Positions 1 to 9,656 of a DNA stretch of 64,000 nt are shown here, piece after piece (position 1 is the first letter of the stretch; each line of letters opens with the position of its first letter). The notes under the pieces were generated by a model. That model saw nothing but the letters and a program-made list of their open reading frames with translations, had not been told where the DNA came from and did not search any database. Location of the stretch: assembly GCF_000722775.1 (NCBI RefSeq), contig NZ_JPFZ01000010.1, forward strand, positions 114,877-178,876, in the 5' to 3' direction. A program made the translations under genes and the position numbers. This DNA is from Streptococcus mitis subsp. hohhotensis. Its GTDB lineage: Bacteria; Bacillota; Bacilli; Lactobacillales; Streptococcaceae.

Positions 1-1154
1 TGAAGGAATCCAGCACGACGGGCAAGAGCCGCATTTTCACCAAGCTCGCTCGCCATAATACCAGCTAACTTAGCAACCTCAATCGAATGACGCAAGACAT
101 TTTGTCCATAAGAAGTACGGAATTGCAAACGTCCCATAATCTTCATCAAGTCAGGGTGAAGGTTTGGCGCACCAATCTCATAGGCTGCGGCCTCACCGTA
201 TTCACGGATCTTATTGTCAATCTCTTGACGGTTTTTCTCAACCAACTCTTCGATACGAGCTGGGTGGATACGACCATCCTTGAGCAACATTTCCATAGTC
301 ATACGAGCAATCTCACGACGAATCGGGTCAAAACCTGACAAGGTCACCACTTCTGGTGTATCGTCGATAATCACATCAACCCCTGTCAAACTTTCAAAGG
401 TACGAATATTACGACCTTCACGACCAATAATGCGTCCCTTCATAGTATCGTCTGGCAGATGAACCGTTGAGTTTGTTGACTCCGCTACATATTCACCAGC
501 GATACGTTGCATAGCTTGAACCAAGATGTCCTTGGCCATTTTATCAGAACGTTCCTTGACCTCTTGCTCAGCTTCACGAATACGGCTGGCAATCTCCTTG
601 GTCAAGTTTTCCTCTGTCTGAGCCAAGATAATATCTCGTGCTTCTGCCTGAGACAGAGCACCAATACGCTCTAGCTCTGCTTCTTTTTGTCTTTCGACTT
701 CCTCTAATTGCTCTTCACGCGCATCAAGGTTTTTCGCTCTATCAGAAATACTTTGTTCTTTTTGTTCAAGTGTTTGTTCTTTACTCGTCAAATTGTCGTC
801 CTTACGGTCGAGGCTAGTAGCTCTCTCTGTCAAACGACTTTCGATTTGTTTGAGTTCTTGACGTTCTGATTTGAATTCAGCGTCCACTTCTTCACGGTAT
901 TTTCTGGCTTCTTCTTTGGCCTCCAATAGTGCTTCTTTTTTAAGAGACTTGCTTTCACGCTTGGCTTCATTAACAAGTAAATCTGCTTCACGCTCAGCTT
1001 GTCCACGTAAATTAGTTGCTTCTTGTTCAGCATTTAAAAGCATCAACTCCGCAGCTTCCTGAGATGATTTCATCTTGGCTGAGATGCTGACATATCCAAT
1101 GACTAAACCAATGATGACGGCAAAAACAGCAATCGCAATCGACATGATTTCCAT
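1..1154 (-). CDS. rny: Ribonuclease Y, 5' part (runs off left edge)
   Basis: Membrane-anchored endoribonuclease that starts mRNA decay in Firmicutes. Translating the minus strand from the ATG at 1152-1154 gives an N-terminal membrane segment (about residues 3-25), then a long charged coiled coil (to about residue 195), then a KH RNA-binding domain with a GREGRN core (about residues 228-232). The window ends at about residue 384, just before the catalytic HD signature, so only about 70 percent of the usual ~535-residue protein is visible. The start is supported by a GAGGT ribosome-binding site 5 nt upstream and a promoter farther up. Nothing looks broken; the missing part is cut by the window edge. 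Confidence 0.95.
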   Translation of the reverse strand, partial: MEIMSIAIAVFAVIIGLVIGYVSISAKMKSSQEAAELMLLNAEQEATNLRGQAEREADLLVNEAKRESKSLKKEALLEAKEEARKYREEVDAEFKSERQELKQIESRLTERATSLDRKDDNLTSKEQTLEQKEQSISDRAKNLDAREEQLEEVERQKEAELERIGALSQAEARDIILAQTEENLTKEIASRIREAEQEVKERSDKMAKDILVQAMQRIAGEYVAESTNSTVHLPDDTMKGRIIGREGRNIRTFESLTGVDVIIDDTPEVVTLSGFDPIRREIARMTMEMLLKDGRIHPARIEELVEKNRQEIDNKIREYGEAAAYEIGAPNLHPDLMKIMGRLQFRTSYGQNVLRHSIEVAKLAGIMASELGENAALARRAGFL

Positions 1155-1487
1155 GTTTTTACCTCATTTTATTGTTATTCCGAATGACATACATTCTTTT
1201 ACATTCTACCATAAAAAAGTGATTTTCACAAACCTAAAATAGAATATGTTTTGGGGAATTTTAGGACTACAGTTTCTTGAATTTTTGAGGAGATAATTCA
1301 TTGTCACTATCAAAAAGTTCCGCAGAATCTCTACAGCTATGGATTATCTGGTGCCGTGCCGAATAGTGTTCCGCTAGATTTAAACATTTTTACTTTCAAA
1401 TCTTTGAAAACTCACTTTGAGAAATCACAGCGTATCTTCAAGGTCAAATTTGTCACAACTTAACAATTTTTACTTAGTTGTATCAAT
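1155..1487. other. Intergenic region between rny and the SIR2-like gene
   Basis: About 330 bases without a convincing ORF. The right part of the region (towards rny) holds the rny promoter. The remainder downstream of the SIR2-like gene has no clear terminator or known repeat; I see nothing else identifiable. Confidence 0.5.
1203..1231 (-). promoter_or_regulatory. Predicted promoter of rny
   Basis: On the minus strand a TTGTGA -35 box is separated by 17 nt from a TAGAAT -10 box preceded by TGG (extended -10). It lies about 50 nt upstream of the rny start. This is a sequence match only. Confidence 0.5.
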
Positions 1488-4235
1488 TTATTTCTTAAAT
1501 ATTAGTTTGTCCTCTTCTAGAGCTTTTAAAATATACTCATTAATCAATTTATTATCTTCTTCATTTTTTGAAAAATAAGTTTTAATATTATTGGGAGTTC
1601 TATGTTCTAATAGACGATGGATAACATCATCACTTCTATCATGGAACCAGGTCCAATCTACTTCAGGATAAAGACCTAGAATATCTTCTTCAATATCTTT
1701 TAAAATCTTAAAATCAGAAAAATATCCTTTTCTACTTAAGTTATATAAATCTGATACAGATTTTTCTCTTGGGTCTGGGAAAGTTTTAACCCCCTCATCT
1801 CTTTTATCATTAATTCTTTTAATCAAATGATGGTAGATTTTATTTTGTATCTGAGGAAAATCATAGACATTCGAACTCATCAGATCAATTACTTTGTGGT
1901 AAATAATGTTCTCTGATTGTTCATAGACTTTTAGAATATCCAGAATATCATCTTTAACATCCTCTTCAAAATACTTAAAAAAGTGGCATATCAAATCAGA
2001 ATATTCTACAATTCTTTTTACATCATCATTTTTATATTTTATTCTTAAAATATCTGTATTAAATTTTTCGAGTACTATTATTGCAGTTTCCTGTTCAGTT
2101 GAGCAATATTCTAGTAACCGTGAATAGAGTGGGTACACTGAATTATATAAAGAAAAATTTTTCTCCAATATTTCATTTAAATGTTTATTTACAGTCCCAA
2201 TTATCTTAGATTTCAATGAATCTTTATCAATAGCATCCATATTAGCGAGGACATTTTTAATAAGTCCCTTAACTTCCTCGCTCCAATTATAATACAGTGT
2301 CTGAGTATTTAAAATATCTATTACTCTTTCTATGTCAATATCATCAACAAGAGGAAGAAAAGTTAGTATATTTTTAAGTTCTCGAAGTTTTTCATCCTCA
2401 GTAATTTTAAGACTTTCTTGCAGATGAGTAATTCGATTCAACAAATATTCTTTTGCTTCCTCAGTAACTTTTATTTTGCCAAATGAATAGTTTCTAAAAT
2501 ATAAATTTACAACCTTAAAATCTATACTCGGCAGAATTAATTGGACATCATCCAAATCAAGATTTTTAAGCCAAGAGGCTGTTCTATCAAAAACACTTGC
2601 CTCAGGTTTGATATATGAATTATCATAACTGAGTAATAATATTTCTAAATATCTATTAATGATTGATTTATAAATCTTATAATGTTCAACACATAAACAA
2701 TTTAATTTTAAAAAGTTATAAAGATTTTTTACTGTAAACTCCGCATTAAAGAGATGATTATTTTCAGACCACCCTCCTCTTCTATAGTTTTCATGCTCTT
2801 CACGAATTTCATCAAATAATTCATTAATAGTTTCTAATTTTTTATATAAAAAATTGAGACTAAGGATTGAATCTCTAAAAAATTCTATAATCTTTTTCTC
2901 ATCTCCAGTAACCGAGTTAATAATTTGTTCTGTTAATTCGTTTAATTCTCCATCATAAAGTGGCTCTGCATAACTAGGTGTTTTTTCGTATCTATCAATT
3001 ATTTGAATTTGCTGAAAATTAAATTCACAAACTAAAAAATTAAAATAGTCTTTCTGACGAAATGCTATATTAGCTAGTTCTCTAAATTTTGCTTTTGCTA
3101 AGGAATATTGTTTTTCTTCATACAACTTAAAAGCCTTACTTAAGAATCGATTACCCTTTAAATCTCTAGGCTCACCAATCTCCATATCTAGAAAGCGGTT
3201 TAATAAAGATTTTTTAGATACCATAATTCGTAATTCTTCATGACCATCAATTTCAAATCTTGATTGATCATTTCCAAACCAGCAATACTCATCATCCCAG
3301 TTTAAAGCCCTTTTCTTTAAATCAGAATATCTAGAAAAATCTTTCGCATCAATAAAACTAAGTCTATCTAAAAAAGCCAGTTGATTCCATAAATCATCAG
3401 CATTATTTACATCTTGACTTCGGTTTTCTGATAGAACCTCTAAAAAATATTTTGTCCTGCAATACAATTTGTTCTGTTTTTCTGATGTCTCCTGACCTAG
3501 ATTCTCTTCATTAGAGATAATGAAAATTCCTTGCTTCTTATAATACTCTCGAATGATCATAGACGGTTCCTCGGGAGTATAAAAATAAGCATTTTTAGCA
3601 TCCAATTTAAATGTATTTTGAATCATTCTAAAAATTGAATTAAAAGTCGAATCACTTAGAGAATACCCCACAAACAATAGAGTATGATTCATTATCAATG
3701 ACTGGATTAAAGTAGAAATCATTGGGAAGTTCAAATGATAGTCTGAATAATCATCTTCTTTCAAAACAATATTTTTCTTACTGAAGTCACCATGCATTTT
3801 AATCAAGTATCTTTCCGAACTCGTATAGGGGATGTCTTTATCTTCAGCTACTACATTGTACTTTAACAAGCCACTTTCAAATTGACTCTCCAGAAGTGAA
3901 TCATAGTTTGTCGTAATAATATGTTTTGGTGCAATTTTTTCTATTAATTTATGTAACTCATTTGGTTTACTCAATCCCTTCTTAAAGAAAATTTCTTCTA
4001 TCTTCTTTGTGTACTGATTTTTCCCAAAAGTATCATAATAATACTGAGCAATTCTCAGTGGACTATCTGTTCTTTCTTCTGGTATGTCCAATTCTTTTTT
4101 TAATGATTGAATCAATTCTCCCCAAGTTGGTAGATTAGAATTAGCTGATATTCCTGCACCAACAAACAAAACTAAGGAATTTTCTTTAATAGAATTCTTT
4201 ATTTGAGTTATAGATAAATTATAATTTTCTTCCAT
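1488..4235 (-). CDS. SIR2-like domain protein with long helical C-terminus, probable defence NADase
   Basis: A 915-residue protein. The N-terminal ~250 residues carry SIR2-like NAD-binding signatures: GAGIS at 26-30, TTNYD at 108-112, a candidate catalytic His in KMHGD (H148), and GYSLSD at 190-195. The remaining ~650 residues are charged, Leu/Ile-rich and look mostly helical, with no motif I recognise. SIR2 domains fused to long helical sensor regions are known in anti-phage proteins that deplete NAD+ on infection (DSR and SIR2-Argonaute/HerA type systems), and that is the likely role here by inference. The gene is markedly more AT-rich than its neighbours and stands alone between rny and yefM-yoeB, which suggests horizontal acquisition. 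The ATG is preceded by AGGA at about 10 nt spacing. Confidence 0.8.
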   Translation of the reverse strand: MEENYNLSITQIKNSIKENSLVLFVGAGISANSNLPTWGELIQSLKKELDIPEERTDSPLRIAQYYYDTFGKNQYTKKIEEIFFKKGLSKPNELHKLIEKIAPKHIITTNYDSLLESQFESGLLKYNVVAEDKDIPYTSSERYLIKMHGDFSKKNIVLKEDDYSDYHLNFPMISTLIQSLIMNHTLLFVGYSLSDSTFNSIFRMIQNTFKLDAKNAYFYTPEEPSMIIREYYKKQGIFIISNEENLGQETSEKQNKLYCRTKYFLEVLSENRSQDVNNADDLWNQLAFLDRLSFIDAKDFSRYSDLKKRALNWDDEYCWFGNDQSRFEIDGHEELRIMVSKKSLLNRFLDMEIGEPRDLKGNRFLSKAFKLYEEKQYSLAKAKFRELANIAFRQKDYFNFLVCEFNFQQIQIIDRYEKTPSYAEPLYDGELNELTEQIINSVTGDEKKIIEFFRDSILSLNFLYKKLETINELFDEIREEHENYRRGGWSENNHLFNAEFTVKNLYNFLKLNCLCVEHYKIYKSIINRYLEILLLSYDNSYIKPEASVFDRTASWLKNLDLDDVQLILPSIDFKVVNLYFRNYSFGKIKVTEEAKEYLLNRITHLQESLKITEDEKLRELKNILTFLPLVDDIDIERVIDILNTQTLYYNWSEEVKGLIKNVLANMDAIDKDSLKSKIIGTVNKHLNEILEKNFSLYNSVYPLYSRLLEYCSTEQETAIIVLEKFNTDILRIKYKNDDVKRIVEYSDLICHFFKYFEEDVKDDILDILKVYEQSENIIYHKVIDLMSSNVYDFPQIQNKIYHHLIKRINDKRDEGVKTFPDPREKSVSDLYNLSRKGYFSDFKILKDIEEDILGLYPEVDWTWFHDRSDDVIHRLLEHRTPNNIKTYFSKNEEDNKLINEYILKALEEDKLIFKK

Positions 4236-4576
4236 ATTTGAACCATCCTATCATTAGTTTGTATGACATAAATACAAATTATCCTTCGAAATTTTCTTCT
4301 TTTCTGTTATATAATCATAAATAAGAGTTTATCATTGTTTATAAATATAAAAATTTGTTTGTCTTTTATATTCAATTATGATTTTTAATATTAACAATTC
4401 TCTTCATTATACCACAAGATAAGAGCTATAAAGCGGATTCAAGGGACAAGAACCTAGTTATTATACTAAAATTTTTCACTGGCTTTTTAACTTATGAAAT
4501 CTGTCATTTTCCAATCAACTTTATCTTTAATTTATTAGCTAAAATTTAAAAATAAAAAGCCCACCTTTCAGTAGAC
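4236..4576. other. AT-rich intergenic region
   Basis: About 340 very AT-rich bases between the SIR2-like gene and yoeB. It holds the yoeB-side terminator at its right end and presumably the promoter of the SIR2-like gene, but no box pair there is good enough to call. Confidence 0.5.
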
Positions 4577-4584
4577 TTAGTAAT
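4553..4584 (-). terminator. Predicted terminator of yefM-yoeB
   Basis: On the minus strand the arms AGTCTAC and GTGGGCT pair with some G-U pairs around a short loop and are followed by TTTTTATTTTT. The hairpin overlaps the yoeB stop. It closely resembles the terminator found after tmcAL at 5197-5222. Confidence 0.6.
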
Positions 4585-4831
4585 GATCTTTGAAAGACAA
4601 GAAAGCCACGCTATCTCCATCCATCATATAAATCAAGCGATTTTCTGCGTCAATACGACGTGACCAGGCTCCTTGGTAGTCATACTTGAGTGGTTCTGGC
4701 TTACCTATTCCTGTAAATGGATCGCGTTGAATATCCTTGATTAGCATGTTGATTCTTTTTAGGGTTTTCTTATCCTGAGTTTGCCAGTAGCAATAATCTG
4801 CCCAGGCATCTTCTGTAAACTTGAGCAGCAT
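4577..4831 (-). CDS. yoeB: YoeB/Txe-family mRNA interferase toxin
   Basis: An 84-residue toxin of the RelE superfamily. YoeB binds the 70S ribosome and cleaves mRNA in the A site. All family catalytic residues are present at their standard positions: E46 (in GKPEPLK), R65 (in ENRLIY), and the C-terminal H83 and Y84 (KDHY). Length matches the E. coli protein. It lies 3 nt downstream of the antitoxin gene, so the two are co-transcribed and probably translationally coupled. It appears intact and active. Confidence 0.95.
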   Translation of the reverse strand: MLLKFTEDAWADYCYWQTQDKKTLKRINMLIKDIQRDPFTGIGKPEPLKYDYQGAWSRRIDAENRLIYMMDGDSVAFLSFKDHY

Positions 4832-4834
4832 TTC

Positions 4835-5089
4835 TTACTCCTCAATAACATGGACCTGAGTACTTCCAGCACGAACTTGAGTCATTCCTCGCAAAACCTT
4901 GTCTGATAACTCCTTATTTTGAGCGATTCTCAGGGTTTCTTGAATACTATCCCACTCACTCTTTGAAAGGACTACAATGTCCTCATCTGGATTTTTATTG
5001 ACCACCGTCAAAGGTTCAAACTCATCGTTTACCTTCTTCATGTAGTCTTTTAAATGATTTCGGAATGTTGAGTAAAGAACTGCTTCCAT
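4835..5089 (-). CDS. yefM: YefM-family antitoxin
   Basis: Antitoxin partner of YoeB. The N-terminal half is the Phd/YefM DNA-binding and dimerisation fold; the C-terminal part should neutralise the toxin. The open frame extends to an ATG at 5095, but the ribosome-binding site GAGGT directly abuts that codon. The second ATG, two codons further on (5087-5089), has a proper 6-nt spacing, so I place the start there (84 residues, MEAVLYSTFR). The family represses its own promoter; a matching promoter and palindrome lie just upstream (5120-5161). Confidence 0.92.
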   Translation of the reverse strand: MEAVLYSTFRNHLKDYMKKVNDEFEPLTVVNKNPDEDIVVLSKSEWDSIQETLRIAQNKELSDKVLRGMTQVRAGSTQVHVIEE

Positions 5090-5119
5090 AACCATACCTC
5101 ATTTTACCTCTTTTCCACT

Positions 5120-5148
5120 ATTATACACGAAAAGAAAGAAATTGTCAG
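5120..5148 (-). promoter_or_regulatory. Promoter of yefM-yoeB
   Basis: Minus strand: CTGACA (-35), 17-nt spacer, TATAAT (-10). It is one of the best consensus matches in the window and lies about 30 nt upstream of the yefM start. Confidence 0.75.
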
Positions 5149-5151
5149 GAA

Positions 5152-5161
5152 CTTGTACAAG
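5152..5161. promoter_or_regulatory. Candidate YefM operator palindrome
   Basis: A perfect 10-bp palindrome, CTTGTACAAG, sits immediately upstream of the -35 box of the toxin-antitoxin promoter. Its TGTACA core is the hexamer known from YefM-YoeB operators in E. coli. Binding here is inferred. Confidence 0.6.
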
Positions 5162-5196
5162 ATTTTCTTTTCTATCTATTTATTCGTAAAAAATCT

Positions 5197-5222
5197 CAAA
5201 AAGCCTACTTTGCAGTAGACTT
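5197..5222 (-). terminator. Predicted terminator of tmcAL
   Basis: Minus strand: arms AGTCTAC and GTAGGCT around TGCAAA, followed by TTTTT, starting at the tmcAL stop codon. It is nearly a copy of the hairpin after yoeB. Confidence 0.7.
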
Positions 5223-6318
5223 AGTTCTTTTCTATTCTAACCGGCACTCTGCCAAAATTCTGCTCTTCTATACTTGGCTTTCCTAGTTGGTAAATCTGGT
5301 CTGCCTTTTGAGTCATGGCATCCCAGGGTTCTTTGCCAATTCGGCTGACTAGATTGACCTGCCCTTTCAGAGACTTAAGATGCTGCCTGCCTTTTTCGGT
5401 AAATCCAAGGACATGAATCCCTTCTGGCAAATCACTTTCTCTTGCCTGTACTAAGATATAGGTCAAGAGGCGTCTGACACGCGCCTTGGTGTAACGTTTG
5501 GTCGCAACCGCTTCTACCAATTCTTCCACAGACTGGGCTGTCTTGATGGCATCCTTGATGCGCACTGCCATTTCTTGATTGACCTGATAAATGGTGGTTA
5601 GTTCTGGATTTGACAAGATTTGGTATCGGAGCAAGGGAAAATAGTCATCCCAGCTCACCTTACTAGCCTGCTCAAAAAGGGCAACAGAAGGCATAAAGCA
5701 TTCTAAGAAATCTTGGTCATTCTGGTGCTGACGAAGGGCTGTCGCCGAGGCAAAGTCCACATCCTTGTCCACAGAATGGTAACCAGCACCCTGACGCTGA
5801 ATCGGATGCAACTTGATGTTTCGTCCAGCAACTGCTTTGACATATGCAAGAGCAAGAACATGGTTGGGCGTATTGCCTGAAAAATCAAGACCAGCAAATT
5901 CCTTCCACATAGCTTGGGTTTTCTGGGGATAGGAAAGAGAATCAGGCAGATTTTCCACAAATTTCTCCATCTCAACACCTTGCTCTGTGTATAAATCAGC
6001 AGTTTTTTGATAATCCAGAACTTCCTCTGTACCAAAAGCTAGAGTATCAATGCCCAAACGCGCCAAGATATCCACAGCCCCTTGGGCGAAAAAATCCGCC
6101 GCCTGAACACTGACTAAAAAGGGCAATTCCACCACCAGATCCGCTCCATTTTCTAGCGCCATCTGGGCCCGTGTCCACTTATCCACAATTGCAGGCTCGC
6201 CTCTCTGCATGAAATTCCCAGACATGGCAACGATTTTCAGTCCCTCAGCCTGCTCCAGTAGGTATTTATGCCCATTATGAAAAGGATTGAACTCCGCGAT
6301 AATACCTGTAATGGTCAT
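5221..6318 (-). CDS. tmcAL: tRNA(Met) cytidine acetate ligase (TmcAL)
   Basis: A 365-residue protein of the YlbM/TmcAL family. The B. subtilis enzyme uses ATP and acetate to make N4-acetylcytidine at the wobble base of elongator tRNA-Met. The N-terminus carries the nucleotidyltransferase-type motif in [13 protein letters not shown] (about residues 9-21). The C-terminal part ends the same operon as the methyltransferase upstream (9 nt gap). Length and motifs fit an intact enzyme. Role assignment is by family. Confidence 0.9.
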   Translation of the reverse strand: MTITGIIAEFNPFHNGHKYLLEQAEGLKIVAMSGNFMQRGEPAIVDKWTRAQMALENGADLVVELPFLVSVQAADFFAQGAVDILARLGIDTLAFGTEEVLDYQKTADLYTEQGVEMEKFVENLPDSLSYPQKTQAMWKEFAGLDFSGNTPNHVLALAYVKAVAGRNIKLHPIQRQGAGYHSVDKDVDFASATALRQHQNDQDFLECFMPSVALFEQASKVSWDDYFPLLRYQILSNPELTTIYQVNQEMAVRIKDAIKTAQSVEELVEAVATKRYTKARVRRLLTYILVQARESDLPEGIHVLGFTEKGRQHLKSLKGQVNLVSRIGKEPWDAMTQKADQIYQLGKPSIEEQNFGRVPVRIEKN

Positions 6319-6327
6319 GGTAATCTC

Positions 6328-7074
6328 CTACTTCTGAGCGACAAAAAACCAACGGGTGCTAGTTTCTGTTGGCTCCTTGTCCTCAAAGTCGGCATAGAGT
6401 TTGAAGGATTTGAAACCAGCCTGTTCCAGCAAAATATCATAGGTCAGGACCTCATAAGTCCGCTCCTCATGCACTTCATCGTGGCGACTAAAGGAGCCGT
6501 CAGCCTCCTTGATAAAGAAAGTCAGCTCATGGACGATGGAGTGAGGTGCTGCATCCTCATAGGTATCCCAAAGCATAGCGAAGTCTTCTGCATTTTCATG
6601 GTAGGAATAGCCTGGAAAAACTTCGTCTGTCTGGTAGGTCGAATGCACATCAAAGATGAAGATGCCATCTTCGTTGAGAGCATTATAGACTTCTTTAAAA
6701 ACGTCCCCGACTTCCACCTCATCCTGCATGTAGCAGATTGAGTCCGAATAACAGGTGACAAAATCATATTTACCCACCTTAGACAAATCCAGCATATTGC
6801 CTTCCATAAAATCAATCTTTTGTTTGGCTGAAGAAGCTCTCTTCTCGGCAATCTTCAACATATCAGCACTCAAGTCCAGGCCAGTCACATCAAAACCAGC
6901 TTGAGAAAAGCGAACAGACTGGATACCTGTCCCACAAGCCAATTCCAAGAGTTTCTTTCTCTCCTTAGTTTTTGGCAAGTGACGCAGAGAAAAATCCGTC
7001 CATTTATCGTATAAACTATCGTCCATGACTTCATCATAGACCGCCGCAAAGGTTTCATAAGTTGCCATAATCAT
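6328..7074 (-). CDS. Class I SAM-dependent methyltransferase
   Basis: A cytosolic methyltransferase of about 248 residues with SAM-binding motif I LLELACGTGIQ and the following acidic loop in VTGLDLS. The substrate is unknown. The frame is open to 7104, but a GGAGG ribosome-binding site lies 11 nt upstream of the ATG at 7072-7074 (17 nt from the next ATG, which starts MATYETFA). One of these two internal ATGs is therefore the likelier start. It sits directly upstream of tmcAL, an order conserved in streptococci, so a link to RNA modification is possible but not shown. Confidence 0.85.
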   Translation of the reverse strand: MIMATYETFAAVYDEVMDDSLYDKWTDFSLRHLPKTKERKKLLELACGTGIQSVRFSQAGFDVTGLDLSADMLKIAEKRASSAKQKIDFMEGNMLDLSKVGKYDFVTCYSDSICYMQDEVEVGDVFKEVYNALNEDGIFIFDVHSTYQTDEVFPGYSYHENAEDFAMLWDTYEDAAPHSIVHELTFFIKEADGSFSRHDEVHEERTYEVLTYDILLEQAGFKSFKLYADFEDKEPTETSTRWFFVAQK

Positions 7075-7144
7075 GATACCAAGAGCCTCCATGGCAAACA
7101 CCACTCGCTCTTTACCTTTCTATCAATTTTTTCTAAAATAAGCA

Positions 7145-7175
7145 AATAAAACCCAGTTGACTACAACTGAGTTCA
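7145..7175 (-). terminator. Predicted terminator after rsfS
   Basis: Minus strand: arms AACTCAGTTG and CAACTGGGTT (one G-U pair) around TAGT, followed by TTTTATTT. It lies 5-35 nt past the rsfS stop and closes the yqe/nadD transcription unit. Confidence 0.75.
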
Positions 7176-7179
7176 TCTT

Positions 7180-7533
<354 letters not shown>

Positions 7534-7545
7534 TTAGTCCTCTTT

Positions 7546-8046
7546 CTAGAAAATATGTTTGTAATCTAGGACATCTGCAAAGCGCCCCTCCCAAATGCCC
7601 TCATAAAATTCATTTATCGTTTCTGCTGGAATGTCATCCCCATCAAAGGTTGTGACAGCACCTTCTGGAATAATCAGCTTATAGCCATATTCAAAGGCAA
7701 CCTTGACAGAGGTATCCACACAATATTCTGTCTGCATACCACATAAAACTAATTTGTCAATCCCCTGTTTATCCAAGTATTCTTTTAAGCCAGTTTCTTT
7801 GAAAATACTGTTATACTTCTTCTGAAAGACCTTTTCATCAGTTTTTCGATTTAAAAGCGCAGATAACTGCCAATCTTCTGATGTTTGAGCTTCAGAGTTC
7901 TCAATATGTTGAACATAGATAATTTCAATATTCTTGCTTCTAGCCTGGTTTTGTAAATAAGAAATTTTTTCCAATAGACTTTTTGTCTGGAACCCAGTTT
8001 CTACTAAAACATTCTGAACATCAATGATTATAAAAGCCGTCTTCAT
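7546..8046 (-). CDS. Cysteine hydrolase of the isochorismatase/nicotinamidase family
   Basis: A 166-residue single-domain protein. The family catalytic triad is recognisable: D9 (IIIDVQN), a Lys in FQKKYNS (K76 or K77), and C109 in MQTEYCVD. This is the isochorismatase-like hydrolase fold, which includes nicotinamidases. Its position between yqeK and rsfS and next to nadD makes a role in NAD or nicotinamide salvage tempting, but the substrate cannot be decided from sequence. Its start codon follows the yqeK stop directly, consistent with translational coupling. Confidence 0.88.
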   Translation of the reverse strand: MKTAFIIIDVQNVLVETGFQTKSLLEKISYLQNQARSKNIEIIYVQHIENSEAQTSEDWQLSALLNRKTDEKVFQKKYNSIFKETGLKEYLDKQGIDKLVLCGMQTEYCVDTSVKVAFEYGYKLIIPEGAVTTFDGDDIPAETINEFYEGIWEGRFADVLDYKHIF

Positions 8047-8640
8047 TTAGTCCTCTTTCAAATAGTGCACAAAGGCGTTATAGGTTTCAAGGGTTTGGGG
8101 ATAGATAGGGAATCCCTGATGAGCTAGATGCTCCACAGTGCGAGCTGTCTCATAAGCTACTGCCTTATTAAGTGACAAACTTGCAATCTCACGTGCCACA
8201 TCCACTCCTGGAAAGGCACGATTGTGTTCAATATAGTCTGCGACATAGACAACCTTATCTAAGTCTGTCATCTGGTCAGCCCCGACTGTATGGATTTCAA
8301 TAGCTCGCAGGATTTCCGGATCATGCAAATCCAAGTCTTCTTGAATCTTGTAAATTCCAACCATACCATGCCAGACATTATTACCCCAGTTTTTGAGGTC
8401 AGGGTCTAGCTGATATCGGTCAATCAAGTCTAGAAATTCCTGATCTGACAACTTCTTAGCATAGTCATGAAGAAGGCCTGCTAGACCTGCTTTCTCGACA
8501 TCAACTCCAAATCGTTGGGCTAGTTCAATGGCTGCACGCTCCACACCCAAGCAATGGGTTAAGCGCTTTTCAGGAAGAAGCTCTGCCATTTTTTTCAACA
8601 AAGCCTCACGAGAGCAGTTGATATAGTCTTGATAGGCCAT
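8047..8640 (-). CDS. yqeK: HD-domain Ap4A hydrolase YqeK
   Basis: A 197-residue HD-superfamily protein. The family hydrolyses diadenosine tetraphosphate symmetrically to two ADP. Metal ligands are seen in an N-terminal His (LTHCLGVE), [22 protein letters not shown] and VVYVADYIE. The gene overlaps nadD by one base, the usual nadD-yqeK pairing. It looks intact. Confidence 0.95.
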   Translation of the reverse strand: MAYQDYINCSREALLKKMAELLPEKRLTHCLGVERAAIELAQRFGVDVEKAGLAGLLHDYAKKLSDQEFLDLIDRYQLDPDLKNWGNNVWHGMVGIYKIQEDLDLHDPEILRAIEIHTVGADQMTDLDKVVYVADYIEHNRAFPGVDVAREIASLSLNKAVAYETARTVEHLAHQGFPIYPQTLETYNAFVHYLKED

Positions 8641-9269
8641 CAGTAAAGCCCCTCCTTCTCGATATAGGCTAGCACCGGCTGAGGTAGGAGAAAGTTGGGT
8701 TTTCGTCCTTGGGCAAGGAAGTCACGCACCATGCTGGATGAGATATCCATGAGAGGCACATCCACCCAGATAACGGGATAGGAAGTTCCAGCCTTGTAGC
8801 GTGGACGCTGAACCCCCACAAACTGAACCATGTCGACCAGTTCATCAATTCGGTACCACTTGGGCAGATAGTCCACCATGTCGGCACCGATGATAAAATA
8901 ATAATCTGTATCTGGATTCTTCTCAGTTAGAAGCTTCATGGTGTCGTAGGTGTAAGAAATGCCCTTGCGCTCCAACTCAATGGTTTCAATGGCTAGTCCT
9001 TCAATCCCCTCAATCGCCAATTCAAGCATCTTGAGACGATGGTGCTCAGGGATGGTTTCCTTTTTATCTACGTGAGGAGGTTGGTACTCAGGCATGAGCA
9101 GAACCTGATCCAGTCCCAACTGTTGCCGCACTTGGTCCGCAACGATCAGATGGGCATTGTGAACAGGGTTAAAATTCCCCCCTAAAATCCCGACTTGTTT
9201 GCGTTTTTTCTCCTTGATTTCTGGCTCCAACTCTACCTTGGTAAAGGGAGTCAATAATTCGATTGCCAT
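8640..9269 (-). CDS. nadD: Nicotinate-nucleotide adenylyltransferase
   Basis: NadD converts nicotinate mononucleotide plus ATP to deamido-NAD in NAD synthesis. The 209-residue protein has the nucleotidyltransferase signature [18 protein letters not shown] (about residues 29-46) and the C-terminal SSSMVRDFL motif that binds ATP phosphates. A ~27-residue N-terminal extension rich in Lys/Glu precedes the domain, as is common in streptococcal NadD. It is co-directional with yhbY, about 50 nt downstream of it. Confidence 0.95.
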   Translation of the reverse strand: MAIELLTPFTKVELEPEIKEKKRKQVGILGGNFNPVHNAHLIVADQVRQQLGLDQVLLMPEYQPPHVDKKETIPEHHRLKMLELAIEGIEGLAIETIELERKGISYTYDTMKLLTEKNPDTDYYFIIGADMVDYLPKWYRIDELVDMVQFVGVQRPRYKAGTSYPVIWVDVPLMDISSSMVRDFLAQGRKPNFLLPQPVLAYIEKEGLY

Positions 9270-9319
9270 AGGCTAGTCTCCTTTATTTCTCTGTAAAAAC
9301 AGTTATTTGGAGTAGTTTT

Positions 9320-9631
9320 TTAGATTTCTTTGACTTTTTTAGAAATCTTGCGATTTTCTTTCTTACTGGATTGTTTAAACAAAATCAAGATGCGTCCGAT
9401 TTTTTGGACTGTATCCACACCGATTTCTTCTTCCAAGATTTCAGCTACTTCGTGGATGTTTTCATCAGTGTTTTGTAAGAGCGTTACTTTAATCAATTCG
9501 CGGGCGTCAAGAGCTTGACGGACGCTGGTTTTGATTTGGTCGTTAAGGCCATTTTTCCCGATTTGGATGATGGGTTTGAGGGTGTGTGCCTGGCTGTTGA
9601 GGAAGGCACGTTGTTTTGATGTTAGTGACAT
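9320..9631 (-). CDS. yhbY: YhbY-type RNA-binding protein (CRM domain)
   Basis: A 103-residue protein carrying a single CRM/YhbY domain: an N-terminal LTSKQRAFL, then the PIIQIGKNGL loop typical of the family. YhbY proteins associate with pre-50S particles. The C-terminus is Lys-rich. It lies in the standard yqeH-yhbY-nadD order but is separated from yqeH by an unusual 213-bp structured spacer. Confidence 0.93.
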   Translation of the reverse strand: MSLTSKQRAFLNSQAHTLKPIIQIGKNGLNDQIKTSVRQALDARELIKVTLLQNTDENIHEVAEILEEEIGVDTVQKIGRILILFKQSSKKENRKISKKVKEI

Positions 9632-9656
9632 AATTTCTTTAAAAGAGTTTCTTTTT

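Noticed and set aside
87-462. Short plus-strand open frames in 87-462 and 871-1062
   Set aside because: They are antisense shadows of the rny coding sequence.
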